From: Fragilaria crotonensis
Taxonomy: Eukaryota > Bacillariophyta > Fragilariophyceae > Fragilariales > Fragilariaceae
Reading direction: 5' to 3'
NCBI GenBank assembly: GCA_022925895.1
Contig: JAKSYS010000156.1
Span: 1-64,000 of the forward strand
Length of the DNA: 64,000 bases
The translations under genes and the position numbers were made by a program. The notes under the pieces were generated by a model. The model was not told the origin of the DNA, did no database searches, and saw only the letters and a program-made list of their open reading frames with translations. Positions 24,053-36,800 of the stretch are shown piece by piece (the stretch's first letter is position 1; every line of letters starts with the position of its first letter).

Positions 24053-25394
24053 GCTTGGAAAATTGCTTGTCCTAGAAAAGTGGGTGATGTGTAATAACTT
24101 ACGCCCGACGAGATGAAACGTGGACACTCCCGATTCCCGATAGACCGATAGCTTGAGGATTCTCAGAGTGTAGTCGACTGCTCCATAGGCATCCCCGATG
24201 CCCCGATACGGCCTTCGCACTGCAAGTTAGCTACTCCTAGTTATGCATACATACCTGTGGTTTTCCAACCGAATCAAATGCATGAACAATGCACGTTCTG
24301 ATTTCTCACTTCTCACTCCGAGGACAGAAGTTGTATGATATGCATATACACTTTGTAAACTCCGAGTACCACGTACTAGTACCAGTACCGCCATGCATGT
24401 ACTTGTACTGTATGCACTATCTGATCTCGAAATAATTCGAAACCTACAGTACGAAGTATTGGTACTCCAGTAATGTACAATTGAACTTGAAACGTCATCC
24501 AAGTATCAAATGCATGTGATGATGTTTTTCGTCTGCTTGTTATGTATACGACTACAGTGTATGAAGTGTAGGAACGGGCTATTGTATCTTGCACACTGGG
24601 GTCCCCAGTTTTTACCTGAGGGAGTACTTGTGCTCGAGTACATTCTCTAGCAAGGTCCGGCCACGCACCTCTGCTTGGTATTACTTGCATGTAGAAGCTA
24701 CGAGAAGAAACGTCATTTTACCGGACCTCCCAACTCAGGGTACGACTAGAGTGCTACGTACGGAGTACTGGATACTAGTAGTAGTACATGTATGTCATAC
24801 TGTATATACATCATAGTTTGACATACAGCCCTCGACAAGTGATTGTCCGTATGATCCACGTAGAAGTATCATAGAAGGTTCAAAGTTCACACACATACAG
24901 TACGCCTCGCATACTATGATGATCTATGATACGACCACTGGGAGTACAGCTGTACCTCATATAGGTTCTAGAGTACATGTACTTGTAGTATGTCATAGCG
25001 TTGTGAAGACAAAACCGCTTTGAAGAGGAACTGACAACAGTTTGGTCAACACAACCGACTACAACACTCCACTTTCTCTCTCTCTCTCGCCTCAACACTC
25101 TAGACAATTCATCCCTCAACCAGGTAAGTAGGCTCATCGTTATTGGGCATTCTCCTTTCCTTCCACACAACAATCGATTGAGTATTGAAAAGAAAGCTTG
25201 ACTTTATGCCGCTAGTGTAGCATATGAGGTTTCCGGAGGGTGCTCATCATCCAATGCAAGTCTATGTTCGAACCATGGTATTTTGTTAGTGACACCGTTC
25301 CGACGTTGACCTTAAGGTTTTACTCCATATTGCGTTTGGCATATTCATTTCTCATTCAAATCTGTCCACTTATTGCTCGCAGGCTCTCCTTCTC
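24053..25394. other. Bidirectional spacer rich in GTAC palindromes
   Basis: The spacer separates two divergent genes. GTAC-centred words (AGTACTGG, TAGTAGTAGTACATG, GTACTAGTACCAG) are dense at 24360-24440 and 24740-24990. A likely 5' UTR intron of the rightward gene runs from GTAAGT at 25124 to an AG at 25382, 12 bp before its ATG, preceded by a CTCTCTCTCTC tract near 25075. No other gene is supported. Confidence 0.5.
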
Positions 25395-27082
25395 ATGGGA
25401 TTAGCAGCGAAGCGTCGAATCGGAGGCAGTGGACCGCCTCGTGCAAAGCCCGGGAGCCGAGTGAAGGAAAAGCGGTACGATCATGCTCGTGATAGAAAAC
25501 GGGCTCCAAGGCGTCCGCCATCCACTGCGCCAAATCCTACACCGAAGCGGAGGCGTTTCCTCGATCCGGCTACTCTGGCCCTTGGGATGACAGCAAGGGG
25601 CATTGGTGCAAGAGTCCAATTGAGTTGCCTCACCCCTGACGAAATCGAGCGGGATCTTCGTCATATGGAGGCGTACGCCAACGCCTGCACCGCGTATGCT
25701 CAACAGTTCTTCATTTATCATAACCGCGCTTTAGTTCAGAGCGGGCAATTCGGCCCTGTAGTTGCTCCCGGTGTGACCTCCACGGAGCACTCACTCAATG
25801 GGGAAACAGGCGAACATTTTCGGCATACCATGCCCGTCCGAATTGATCCGGAAGAGGAGAAGCGTATCTCACTTCTCAGGAAACGAATCGCTATAAGCGA
25901 AGCCCAGCGGGAAGTTCTCGAAACGGAGTACATGTCTCTCAGGGCACACTATGTCTACGAGTCTCAAAGACTGCGTCGCACGCGCCACGCTGTGGATGGG
26001 CAACTCACCCTGTTGCAGGATCTAGTGAAGCGTAGGGGCACTGTTGTTGCCCTTCGACGAGTCCGTTGTGCTGTCGCTAGAGACATTCTGCAGGTCTTGG
26101 AGAGAAGGAACAGAGCTTCCATCGAAGGAAAATCTCTCGGTCACGAGTCGATACCTGACAGTCCGGATGTGCTGGTCATGTGGAATGAAATTGACGACAG
26201 TCTTCGTGAGGCAGAGAAGTCATGCCGCGCAGTTCCAATACCGGATGATTTAGTGTTCCTTAAGAGCGATATCAAGGGAAAGAGGAAGAAAGACAAGAGG
26301 CAAGTGCCAGGAGATGAGGAAGAGGAGAGAGTTGTACCTTGGGATTGTCGAAAAATGCCAGGTGCCCCTCAAGCAGTTCCAACGCTTCTTTCACAGATGA
26401 GCTCCAACCCCGAACGAGTCGCTGCATGGAGTAAGTTCAACTGCACAGTAAAGTTGCCACCAGTGATGTTCGATGTCTCATTTCAGAGCGTGCAGGTTGC
26501 GGTGGAATGATTGGCAGCAAACCTTCTTCGATGTGCTGGGACACAGCGAGCTTACCGACGTCGTGCGAAAAGATGGGTCCAGAGCACGATGAGCTTCTTC
26601 GGCTTCGTGATGAGGCTCAGTTTCTCCAAATGGAGCTGGAGAACGAAAGAGCGTCAAACAAACGCCTACAGATTAACATTATTGCCAAGCGGAGCCGTAA
26701 CGATGAAATGTGTGCCATGATGACACTGCTAAGGAGCGAGACAGAAGCTGTTCTCATGCGACACAACATTCTACTCGAGACAAAAGAAGCCAAAGGCGCT
26801 GCTCAAGAGATCCACAGCAAGGCTGTTGAAGCACGCGAGTTTCGTGCCGATGCCGTGGCTGAACTAGTTGACGAAGACAAACGCTCAACTGTCGGGGTTA
26901 GGTCTAGTGAAATTGCCGACACTGATGGAAAGCACGATGCCAGTCACCTCGAAGAACACGATAATGATGGCGACGATGAAGGTGAAATGGGCGATGAGGA
27001 GGATGAAGATGGAGAGATAAACGACCAGCCTCCAAATGAAGTTGTTATCAAGAAATCTGAGGACGTGGAAGAAATGATGTGA
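25395..27082 (+). CDS. Basic coiled-coil protein with acidic tail, unknown function
   Basis: Two exons (25395-26430 and 26487-27082) joined by a 56-nt intron (GTAAGT...TTTCAG) give about 543 residues. The join reads AAW then KRAGCGG and links two frames that are open on either side; without splicing the first frame ends at 26510. The first 55 residues are Arg/Lys/Pro-rich (RDRKRAPRRPP, PKRRRF), which suggests nuclear localisation. The middle is charged and helical. A second coiled coil (EHDELLRLRDEAQFLQMELE) follows the intron. The C terminus is strongly acidic, with a D/E/G-rich run before an EEMM end. I do not recognise a family. A chromatin or RNA-associated role would fit the charge pattern only loosely. 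A 5' UTR intron (25124-25382) is probable. Confidence 0.75.
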
Positions 27083-27190
27083 AAACTAGGCCCTAGCCTA
27101 GTTTAGTAATTCCGATGATGGTTCCATTGTTCTTGATTATAATTTTCTTAAATGTTACTTAGTTACGATGCTTTGAACTTTGAACTATGT

Positions 27191-29070
27191 CTACAGAGTA
27201 GCCACAACATTCTTGAGGGCGACGTGGAAGGGCGATTCTTGATCATCGTTGTGACTAAAGGTAGCTTGCGAGAGGGCCAAAACAATATCCTCATTCTTGG
27301 AAAGAACCGGTATTGCAACGTCGTCGTTGGCAAGTTTCTCTATGGCTCGAACGGCTGCTTCTCGGATTTGCTCCGCTTCTATTCCACCGGCGGTCAATTG
27401 TGCCATGCCAGCCAAGGCATTCAGAAGTCCATGATGCTCCGCCATGGCCAGTCGATTTTCATCGTGCGCTGCATGCGCGTCTAGAGCCTCGGCAATATCA
27501 GAAGTTTGCGTCCATGATGCACCCCTTACAAGAGCACTCAGCAAAGCGCCATGAGACGCCATCGGATAACGAATGATCTCAGCCATTCGACGCAAAGTTG
27601 CTGCACAATACAACTTGACATCAATTGACGCCCGAGGTGAGTGCAAAACATTGGCCAAGTTCTCCAGGAGACCCGGATGGTTTGCCAAGCGATCCGTTGT
27701 TTCTTCAGCCTCACTGCAGCTCATGTTGAATAGCGTTTCTGCCGCCTCAGCTCTACTATCATCCGCATCATCGTTGGTAATGATCTCCAACAGAGCGCCC
27801 AGGATTACTCCATCCTTGTACCTGGCAACGCGGAGAGTATTCTCGTCAGCACATGCTACATTGAAGAGTGCCACGGCTGCATTCCTTCTTGTTTCCGGGA
27901 GGTCATCATGTATGAGGGTCACCAGCGTTTCTAGCAAAAGCTCAGACGCCATCTCAGGGACGTGGTCTTTGTCACCATTAGAAAGGTTCATTAACGCCAA
28001 GGCAGCACATTGGCGCGCAACATCGGCTCTCTCGTTTTGGACAATTCGAGCGATATTGTCCACTAAGCCTTTAGTGGTGAGCATGGCAATGCGATTTTCC
28101 TCCGCGGCCGCCAGGTTCGTTAGGGTTGCAATTGTGTTGAATCGAGCAGCTTCGGTCATTACCAGCCCAGCACCGGCAGACGCCCCCCTGACGCCATTGT
28201 ACCCCATGGCTGGTCCGTGTGGGCGAATCCTGTTTAAGTTTCGAGTGTCGATGACTTTCACCAGAATGCCCAATAATCCAGGGCACACAACCATGGGATA
28301 TTTTGCGTCAGGAACCAGAGAATACATAGCCAGCAACTTGGTGACTTTTTGAACAGCCAGTTTTAAGTCTCTGCTTGGCTTTCCCGAGGCTGAGAGCTGA
28401 AGAAATGGTTTTTCCATTACTCTAACCAGAATCGGAAGGATGTCTTCGCCGATATCGTACCAAGTTGCTGCAATCGCGTCAGGACTTGCTCTGTGAACCA
28501 TCTCCAGGCAACTGCAAATTAGTGCGATTTCATGATCCACAGAATCACCTCCTCGTCGTAATCTTTGGATTGCATCTTCCTTATCGTCGTACGAATGACA
28601 TGAAATGGAAAGAGAGAAGGCCAGTTTCTGGTAGAGGATGTTTGCAGCACCCTCACGCAACTCGTTGTCATGAGTCATTCGATCTCTGTGATCAAAGAAT
28701 CCAGCAGCTTGTGCAATGGATGACAAACGAAGGTCATGCGGTAAAATGCTCATATTCACAGCTGATATCACATGCGTTGCAAGGTTAGTTCGCGGAAATA
28801 GTGATCATCTTCGCCGAGCACAGCAAGGAGGTACTCCGGTACCAGGGTCCCAACAAATAAATGTGGTCATAATTGCTGTGACCGTAGGACTCATCACACA
28901 CGAATCTCTTTATGTCAATCGTCAATCTACGTACCATCTAACAATTGCCTCAATGGCGAGATGACGGACGCTTCGGTTGTTGAAGTTGGCTGTGAGGAAT
29001 CATCGTCCACAACTGGTCCTCGCTTTGTCTTCTTCTGCTTTGAGCCGAAGACCTTCCCAAGGGATACCAT
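27191..29070 (-). CDS. Armadillo-like repeat protein, paralogue A
   Basis: Exon 1 (29070-28935) and exon 2 (28761-27191) are separated by a 173-nt intron (GTACGT...TATCAG) with matching phase, giving 568 residues. The short N terminus (MVSLGKVFGSKQKKTKRG) is basic. A conserved helical domain follows (ILYQKLAFSL, LICSCLEMVHRAS). From about residue 240, ARM-type repeats appear: TIATLTNLAAAEENR, CAALALMNLSNGD, NAAVALFNVACADE, AAETLFNMSCSEAE. Such repeats form a superhelix that binds protein partners, but the partner is unknown. It is a head-to-head paralogue of the gene at 30036-33829, with the same domain order, the same intron phase and the same intron site. It converges with the coiled-coil gene, 108 bp between stops. 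Confidence 0.85.
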
Positions 29071-30035
29071 GGCGAAGTTTAAGAAGTTATTACTCGCCTC
29101 AGAACATTTTATCTCTATGCATATGCTCCCATGGAACGAATTCTGTACCGGTACTTGTACTCCTTGCTCACATTCTAATCTCCGAGAAATACGGTGGTAC
29201 TTGTACTACAACATAGAACATAGTACCGGTAGTTGGTCTACTACTCTAGCTACTCTAGCTGGAGAGGTCAGAATCCAGAATCCTACAGTACTGCAATATT
29301 ACAAGGAGTGAGCACAACTTCGAGGGACATCCGGAAACCTATGCATATGTCTCCCTTGTACAGTACGAGTAGTACTACTTGTACCACCTGGTACTCTAGC
29401 AGCTGGCAGTGTATGGCATGCCCCACCACGAGTATCATAATAACTATCATATAATGCTGATTGACGTCATTTCCAATTGGAATTTAATGGTATCCAATGA
29501 ATCGGTCATTGCAAATACGATCGCAGGTCATGGTCATAGGTCATCTGTCATCTGTGAACTGTCACCTCCCAGGTACAGTACCAGTACAAGTACAAAGTAC
29601 TCGCCCCTCACGTCGCACACAAGTACTAGTACCATGCAGTCGAGTAGTTCGGCTGTAGTTGATGGAGAGGATTTGTATCATACTGTATGTCATATCTGGT
29701 ATGACATGCATACAAGTACAACCTGCACATACACTCTTGTCAGCTTGTGACATAGCTGTAGTAGCATGACTGTCAGTGAATTTGATTGCAATGAGAAATG
29801 CAATATATAATACCGGTATATGCTATATGCAATATGCAATACTCCAGTAAACCACGAGCCAGTTATATTACAGCCTTTAGCCCTATTCGTAGATATGTAG
29901 ATATAGAGGCATCAGGTCTTATGCCAGATTCCTCCTGAATTGCATTCGACACAAACGATAACTTCGATGCCACAAGCTCTAACTTGGTCGTTGATCCTCG
30001 GTGCTCACCTTTGACGGAAAATCGAGCTTTAAACC
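29071..30035. other. Shared promoter spacer of the armadillo paralogue pair
   Basis: About 965 bp separate the two divergent paralogues. The middle (about 29130-29420 and 29565-29660) is dense in GTAC words such as GGTACTTGTACTACAACA, CCGGTACTTGTACTCC and AGTACTAGTACC. A short TATATAATACCGGTATATGC stretch lies near 29805. No gene is supported. Confidence 0.5.
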
Positions 30036-33000
30036 ATGAGTTGGGGAGGTAATGGTTCAAGGAATTACGACCAGTCTACCACGGGCGACGAGAGGAGAAG
30101 TGATATCCTCAAACTGATTCTCTATGGTGCGCAACTGCGTAATATACGAGATGTTGAGATGTTTGTTCTGCGGAGTGTTTCTCATGGATTTCCTCTCGTT
30201 CTACAGATCTTAACTCTGCTATCGCCCCTCACGATAATCGCATTACGGCGCTGCAGACTGCTATTAGCGAATTCGACCACGATCAAGACTTCAAACACGA
30301 TGAAGAGCTAGACCTCCACGCTGATAAGATTTTGTTTCAAAAGCTAGCTTTTGCTTTTCATGTTGACAGATCCAGCGAAGAAATTGCCATGATATGCACG
30401 GCACTTGAAATGGTCTACAGGGCCAGCCGACCTCGGGTTGCTCTGAGCTTTGCTGAGCTACGAGAAAGCATCCTGCCGATTTTTGTAGAAATGCTAGGGA
30501 AACCTCTTCATCGCAGAAAACAAGAAGCTCTCGACGCCGCGCTCAGGGAACAAGCAGCGAGGCAAGACACCGAAAACCTCCTCTATCGCAAACACGGTGA
30601 TGCTGGTTCGTATCGCAGCGGACAATCAGCGTCTCATCGTACTGGGAGTTCCGGAACGCACTCTTCTGCTCCAGCCAAGAATACCGACGACATGAGCTTG
30701 CGAAGCTCAGGAATCGATGACGCGACGTACGCATCTTATCAAAGTTTCAACAAAGCATACAAGCCGCAGCCTGATGATGCATCCTTCAGGAGCGACGATG
30801 AAGATATCTTGAAGAAACCTTCGAAGTACATCGACGATAACCAGTCGTACCTCGGGTATGATGATCAATCTATGGCTGATCAAAGCCATAACAAGGGCGC
30901 ATATGAGCCGGCCTCCAGTGTTGACGAGTATTCTCAGGGTGACGTGTACCGTTACAACGATCAATATCAATCTGACGATCAGTCGTACCAGACCTTCCAT
31001 CACGATGGTGAAGATGGTGATGATGGCCAGGCCTTAGATCGTCCCTACAAAACCTCGGGGGCATCTGAAAATCCTTCGAAACACATCGACGATGGCCAGT
31101 CATACAGTGAATATGATGACCAATCTGTAGCCACACATAGCTACAAAAAAGGCGTTTACGAGTCGGCTTCGAGTGCTGACGATGGTTCTCAAGGCAACGT
31201 ATATCAAGGCAACCATGGATATGATGACCAATCTGCAGAAGACCAAAGTCATGAAAGGGGCGGTTATGAGCCAGGTTCGAGTGTTGACGATGGTGCTCAA
31301 GGTGACGTTTACCAAGACAACGATCAAGGATATCAACCTGACGACCAGACGTTCGCCTCCTTCCACCAGGGTGTTGAAGGAGGTGACTACCAGCCCTCCG
31401 ATCGAACCCACCTATCTACGGAGCTACCTGAGGATCAGACCATGCGAGGTCAGCAACGCGACCACGCCGATGATCAAGGTGTTCAGCCTAACGAGCAGAG
31501 CTACGGTGACAACGGGCAAGACTGTCTTCCGGATGATGAGAAGCATCTCGAACTCACAGGTGATCGAATAGACCACACGTGTGAGCATGATCAGCATGAT
31601 GTTCCGCCAGGGGATCGAGTCTACGAAACTGATGAACTTGTTGAACAACGTGATTCTCCAAGCTACGCAACCAACGATCAAAGTCAGGAGCACGGCGAAG
31701 GAGACTCGTCTCAGGTGGACCAGACAGACAAAGATGAACTCACAAATGATGGCGGAGAGAGCGGCAACAATGAACGCGCAGAAGATGCTACACTCGACGG
31801 GTCGCACGTGCAATACGTCGACGACCATTCCGTTGTGATCGAAACTAACTCCACAGACGACGGATATCACAACGAAGAACAATCTCTGCAGCCCACCATG
31901 TCCTCGAGCGAACAGGGCAAAATTGGTGATGAAATAGGCTTTGGTGATCATTCTTTTCAGTCACATTCTGACACAATTCTTCAGCCATCTTCGTACCAGC
32001 GCTCGTTTGATAAGAATGCAGCTCTAGCCGCTGACCATGGCGATGATGCCTCCCAGACAGAAGGCGACGGTCATGTCTACAGCAACAATCAAGACGACAA
32101 TCAGGACCACGTAACTGGTAGGGAGGCTTACAATGAATTCCGCCAAACAGACGAAATGTCACAATACTCAGGCGACTACTCGGTGCACAAACCGGGCGAG
32201 GAGACGTACGATGTTGAGACAGTGTACAGTGAGGACGAGGATGACCAATCCCGTGATCCATCTCTTGTCTCCAAGGTATCCGCCACCAAGACGTCTGGCT
32301 TCGTTGCTAACAGGGAGCATTCTCTCAGATTCGCTCGAGGGAGCGTGGGAGGTTTATCAACCGTTGCAGAGGATGTTGATGGTGAATCCTTTCCGTCATA
32401 TAGTTCACAGAGCTCGATGCATAAATCAAAGACATTCGACGCAAGTGGATACTCACGACCTTCGTTACAGCCTTATGATGGCGATGAAACCGCCCACAGC
32501 AGTCGAAACTCCTTGTCAACGTCAGAGTCTGCTCGGGTCCTGAAACAAAGAAAGATGGAGGGTGAAAGACAAATGAGCGAGCAAGTTGCCATTCTGGAAG
32601 CGGAACTTGAGTTTATCCGTGTCGAAGACACCACTAATCCTGTTGGCGTTAGCCGATCCTTACAAGTACTGAGATATTTCTCCCGTGTTCTATCAGCAAT
32701 GGTACCGATGGCACATCATCCTGGTCTATTGGACGCTCTTGTGTACCAGCTTGAGCGACAGGTATTTGGTAGGCACGCTGATCAGTTTAACTTTTATGAC
32801 GACGGCGAGCCCCGGGCTGAAGTGGATAAGGAAGAGCTCGCGTCAGCACGTGTGGATGCCATTGCAACCATCGTCAATCTTGCTTGTGCTGAAGACAATA
32901 AGTCAAAAATGGCTTCTCACCCTGGTCTTTTGGATGCTATTACAACTGTAGCCCAATGTGATCCCTCTGAAGAAGCTCGCGAGCATGCCGCAATCGTCCT

Positions 33001-33829
33001 AATGAATCTTGCCTATGATGACGAGAACAAGGAACTGATGGTTCAGCACGAGCACATGCTGGATACACTGGTCAAGCTTATACAAGACTACTCCCCTTTC
33101 ACGAGGCGTTACGCGTCTGCTGCCTTGTTCACTCTTGCGTGCGTTGTTGGAAACACTGAGAAGATGACTGTCTTTTGTGACGGTGAAATTCTGGAATGTC
33201 TTCGACGAGTTCTTGACGACGACCCTGTCGACGAGGCGAGGATTAATGCCGCCGAGGCTTTGTTTAACATGGCTCGAAATAGTACCGAGGAGACCCTGCA
33301 AATCATGGGGGACCACCCCAGGCTCCTCGCCACACTCGCCAAGGCTGTCTTAACTGATTACTCCGCGGATGCTCGAGTTTTCTGCGCTCGAGCATTGGAA
33401 TGGATGGCGGTTGGAATTCATTTCCCGATGGAATGCCACCGCTTGCTCCTAAGTGCTTTGACCGTGTCTGCTCAATGGACTAAGACGAGCTGTATTGCTG
33501 AAGCGATGAAGACGCAGGCTACTCTAGCAGAGAACCGTCTCCCAATGGCAGCGCACGATGGTCTTCTCCATGCTATTGCCAATCTAGCGTTATTGGAATC
33601 GTTGACTGATACGGAGGTCCGCAAGAGCGCAATCGCAACACTAGAAATGATAAGTCGCGCAGCCAAAGCTCGGCAGTACATGGTGAAAAATGAGTTAGTT
33701 ATGAGAGCATTGACGAAGGCCTCCTTCCAGCGCGGCGACGAGGAGGTTTACGCAGACGACGATCAGGGTACTGCAGTCACGCCCCAGTTATTGAAGCAAG
33801 CGATGAGAAATTTAGCGAGCGAAATGTAA
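30036..33829 (+). CDS. Armadillo-like repeat protein, paralogue B, with acidic Tyr/Gln-rich insert
   Basis: Exon 1 (30036-30126) and exon 2 (30207-33829) flank an 80-nt intron (GTGCGC...CTACAG); phases agree and give 1237 residues. The N-terminal helical domain (FQKLAFAFHVD, MICTALEMVYRAS) and the C-terminal ARM repeats (AIATIVNLACAEDN, HAAIVLMNLAYDDEN, ASAALFTLACVVGN, AAEALFNMARNS) align with paralogue A. Between them lies an insert of roughly 500-600 residues that paralogue A lacks. It is rich in Asp, Tyr, Gln, Ser and His, low in hydrophobics, and contains internal repeats. It is expected to be disordered and strongly acidic. The function is unknown; the insert suggests a scaffold or condensate role, which is inference. 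Its stop lies 64 bp from that of the convergent TPS gene. Confidence 0.85.
30820..31430 (+). repeat. In-frame coding repeats in the disordered insert of paralogue B
   Basis: About 2.5 diverged units repeat the order (Y/H)IDD(N/G)QSY, YDDQS, (A/V)YE(P/S)(A/G)SS(V/A)D, (S/A)QG(D/N)VY and DDQ(S/T)(Y/F). Units begin near 30820, 31075 and 31215. The DNA is also similar between units, so they arose by tandem duplication within the exon. Confidence 0.7.
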
Positions 33830-33893
33830 CTTCAATTTCATTTAAACATATATATTGTTCTCCGTCCATTCCAGGGTGCAGGGACCATGAATC

Positions 33894-36800
33894 TTAGGAG
33901 AATCGTTTGATACTCTGCGTCTCCTCCAAAACCGACTTCCGAAGTGGAGATTTTCCTCCACTGAGGTGCACGAGCAAGCTAGCAACCTCCATTCCGTCGG
34001 CGACCCAATGCGACGCGTGGCTAGGCTTTTTGCCAACAGCCACGGAATATGCATACATCGGATCCCGGGCCACTGTGACCTTAAGCGACTGCCTAGCATT
34101 CGGATCTTCTCCTACAATTGGTGGGTTTGGTTGGACGTTGTCTTCGTCGCCTATCTCAGCGACGAAAGAGTAGACCGACGTAAACATCTTCTCGTCAGAG
34201 ATATCATCTCCCATGCACAGGATGAAGTCAATCCCGCCGCCGCTACTCTGCTGTGCAACATCCCGAAGAACCTTCTTTACGAACAGGCCCTTGTTCAGTT
34301 TCAGCGGCACAATCTCCACCACACCCTTAAGAATAACGAAGCGAACGTCGAAGGCTTGGAGTTCATTCTCGAGCTCCATAACCAGATGAGAGGCTTGTAA
34401 CGACCCCCACTCGGGATCACACGAGTAATAGGACCAACCAATACTGAACTGGGTCAGCTTTACAAAGGATCCATTTGACCGTGCAGTATACTTCGACAAA
34501 ACCGGTAAAGCAACTCGTTTCACGGCATCCCAGTCGACACCTAGATCAAATATATGCCACATGCGCTTCTGTCCTGCAACCACTGGCGTTGAGAAGTGGG
34601 CTCCATTGCTGACTGCCAAACCAAGGCCAGGAATGTTGCCGATGGCATTGAGGACATTTTCTGCAGAATCCCCAGAAACAACATAGACAGTATTTTTTGG
34701 ATCCGCGCATAATTTACACAACGCTTCGATCACCTCAGGGAGTGGTTTATTCCCGCTGGTTCCAAGAATTTCTCTCTTTAAATACTTGCCGGGAGGCTCC
34801 TTGATCACGATAGTACCGTTAAAGTCCAAGATAAAGACACGATTTGTTGTTCGGTCGTAGGCGCTCTTCACTGCATGCTGGTTAAGCTTTTTGAAGGACA
34901 AGTTTGACTCCCGAGCCAAATACGCCGCCGTAGAGTCAATAATGTCTTTGCTAGGGCCATGTCGACTAGTATTGGGAGTGTTCGCAGAAGAGCTATTTTG
35001 GGACTCCGAGTTCGCCATCAGAATTGCATCCTTAAGGTCACGAAGCACATTCTTGGTCCATTTATCGGAGGGTGACGTTGAGACAAAATCGATGTCGCGG
35101 TAGCGACGGCCCTCACGCTCCTGAACGTCCATCGTCAATGCCTTATCAATAGTGGTGATGACCATCTGGATGTCATAAGGGTTCACACGTAGTGCACCAT
35201 TGAGAATCGACGCAACGGCTGAAAATTCCGATGCAATAACGACACCGGGCGTCTCTGGTTCCTTGTGAGCATAGATGTACTCCATTGGCCAATGGTTAAG
35301 GCCTTCCCTAATTGGAGTCACCATCAAGACATCAGATGCCTTCCAAAGAGCCAAACGCTGGTCCATGGGAAGCGACGACCCGGGAATTTCTTCATAATCC
35401 ATTACCGCGTCTCCAAAGGTATCTTTGATGCGTTTCACCAAGAAACGCAACTCGCGAGAAGTCTGAGTCTCGTCGTCCTTCCTAGAACCCGGTAGCAAGA
35501 CTCGCTGAACCATGACTACCTTGCTTTGCCAGGCAGGATAACCCTTCAAAAGGCGTTCGAAGGCCAACAACTTGAGAGATACACCCTGAAGACGCTGTCC
35601 GATGTCGCAACCTCCAATCGTGAATCGCCCCTTGTGCTTATCCCTGAGAGCCTTCCTACCAGCCTCCACCGACGGCAGCAAGAGAGCCGCGTCGACCATA
35701 TGGGGTTCAATGCTGACATTGCTCATGGTCACCATGACAGTTCGATCTAAAAAGTGCACCCCAATAAGTCCGCCAGTAAGAGTTTCGTACTTGAGACCAA
35801 AGATCCTTTTCGCGGCATTTAGAAAATGACGTGCGTGATCGAAGGCATGAAAACCCACTACGTCAGCATGAAGCATTCCTTCCAGCAGGGAGCCTCCACA
35901 TTCGAGTTCGCGGAAGATTTGGGAAGTCGGAAATGGGATGTGCAAAAAGAAAACCTTTTTTGTAAGACTGCGTCCGTACAAACTGACTTCGCCTGCCGTC
36001 ATCAGCTTGGGCAAAAGGGAGAGATGATAATCGTGAACCCACAAGATATCATTCGGCTGAACAACTTCGAGCATGGTATTGCAGAAGGCTTGATTAACAT
36101 CTTGATAGGCGGTCCACCAATTGTCGAGACTAGATTGATCCCACGAATGCTGTTCTTGAATGTTGAGATCCAGGATATCAATATTGTGAAAGGCCGGCCA
36201 GAGAACTTGCTTGCAGAATCCATAATAGTGCGCATCTGTCATTTCTTGATCCAGAAATAGAGGATAGCAGTTCATGCTTTCCAACAATTTGCGAACTGCC
36301 TGCTTGTCCTCTTCGGTGGACATAGGTGGATGGGTGGTAACGGTTCCTACCCAATTTGCGTCATAGCTCGAAACAATCTGTGAGCCCTCGGTTTTGGAAA
36401 GAAGACTCTCACTCCAACTGGCACGCCAGGTTCCATCTGTTTTCGACTGAACAACGACGACGGGAAGGTGGTAGCAAACAAAGAAGATTCGTTGCTGTGA
36501 TATAAACGGTGGAGTCCTGGTGCCATCGTCTTGGAAGCTCGGTTGCAGGATAGGTTGGGCAAGTTTACGATTCTCCTGATTAATCTGAAAAAAAAGGTTG
36601 AGGGACGGAAGGTAACGAGCGCAAGCATGAGCAGAGTCAACTATCGTGTCGTACCGCATCGCGAATCAAGTAAGGCTGAAAGCTGGGATCGTCACCTCCA
36701 TTCCAATTATCAACACGATCAGTATCAAGAACTTCATTCGTGACTGCGTCGATGTCGATGGTGCGATAAGGCAAATTGCAAAGGTTTGACCCTTCCAGCT

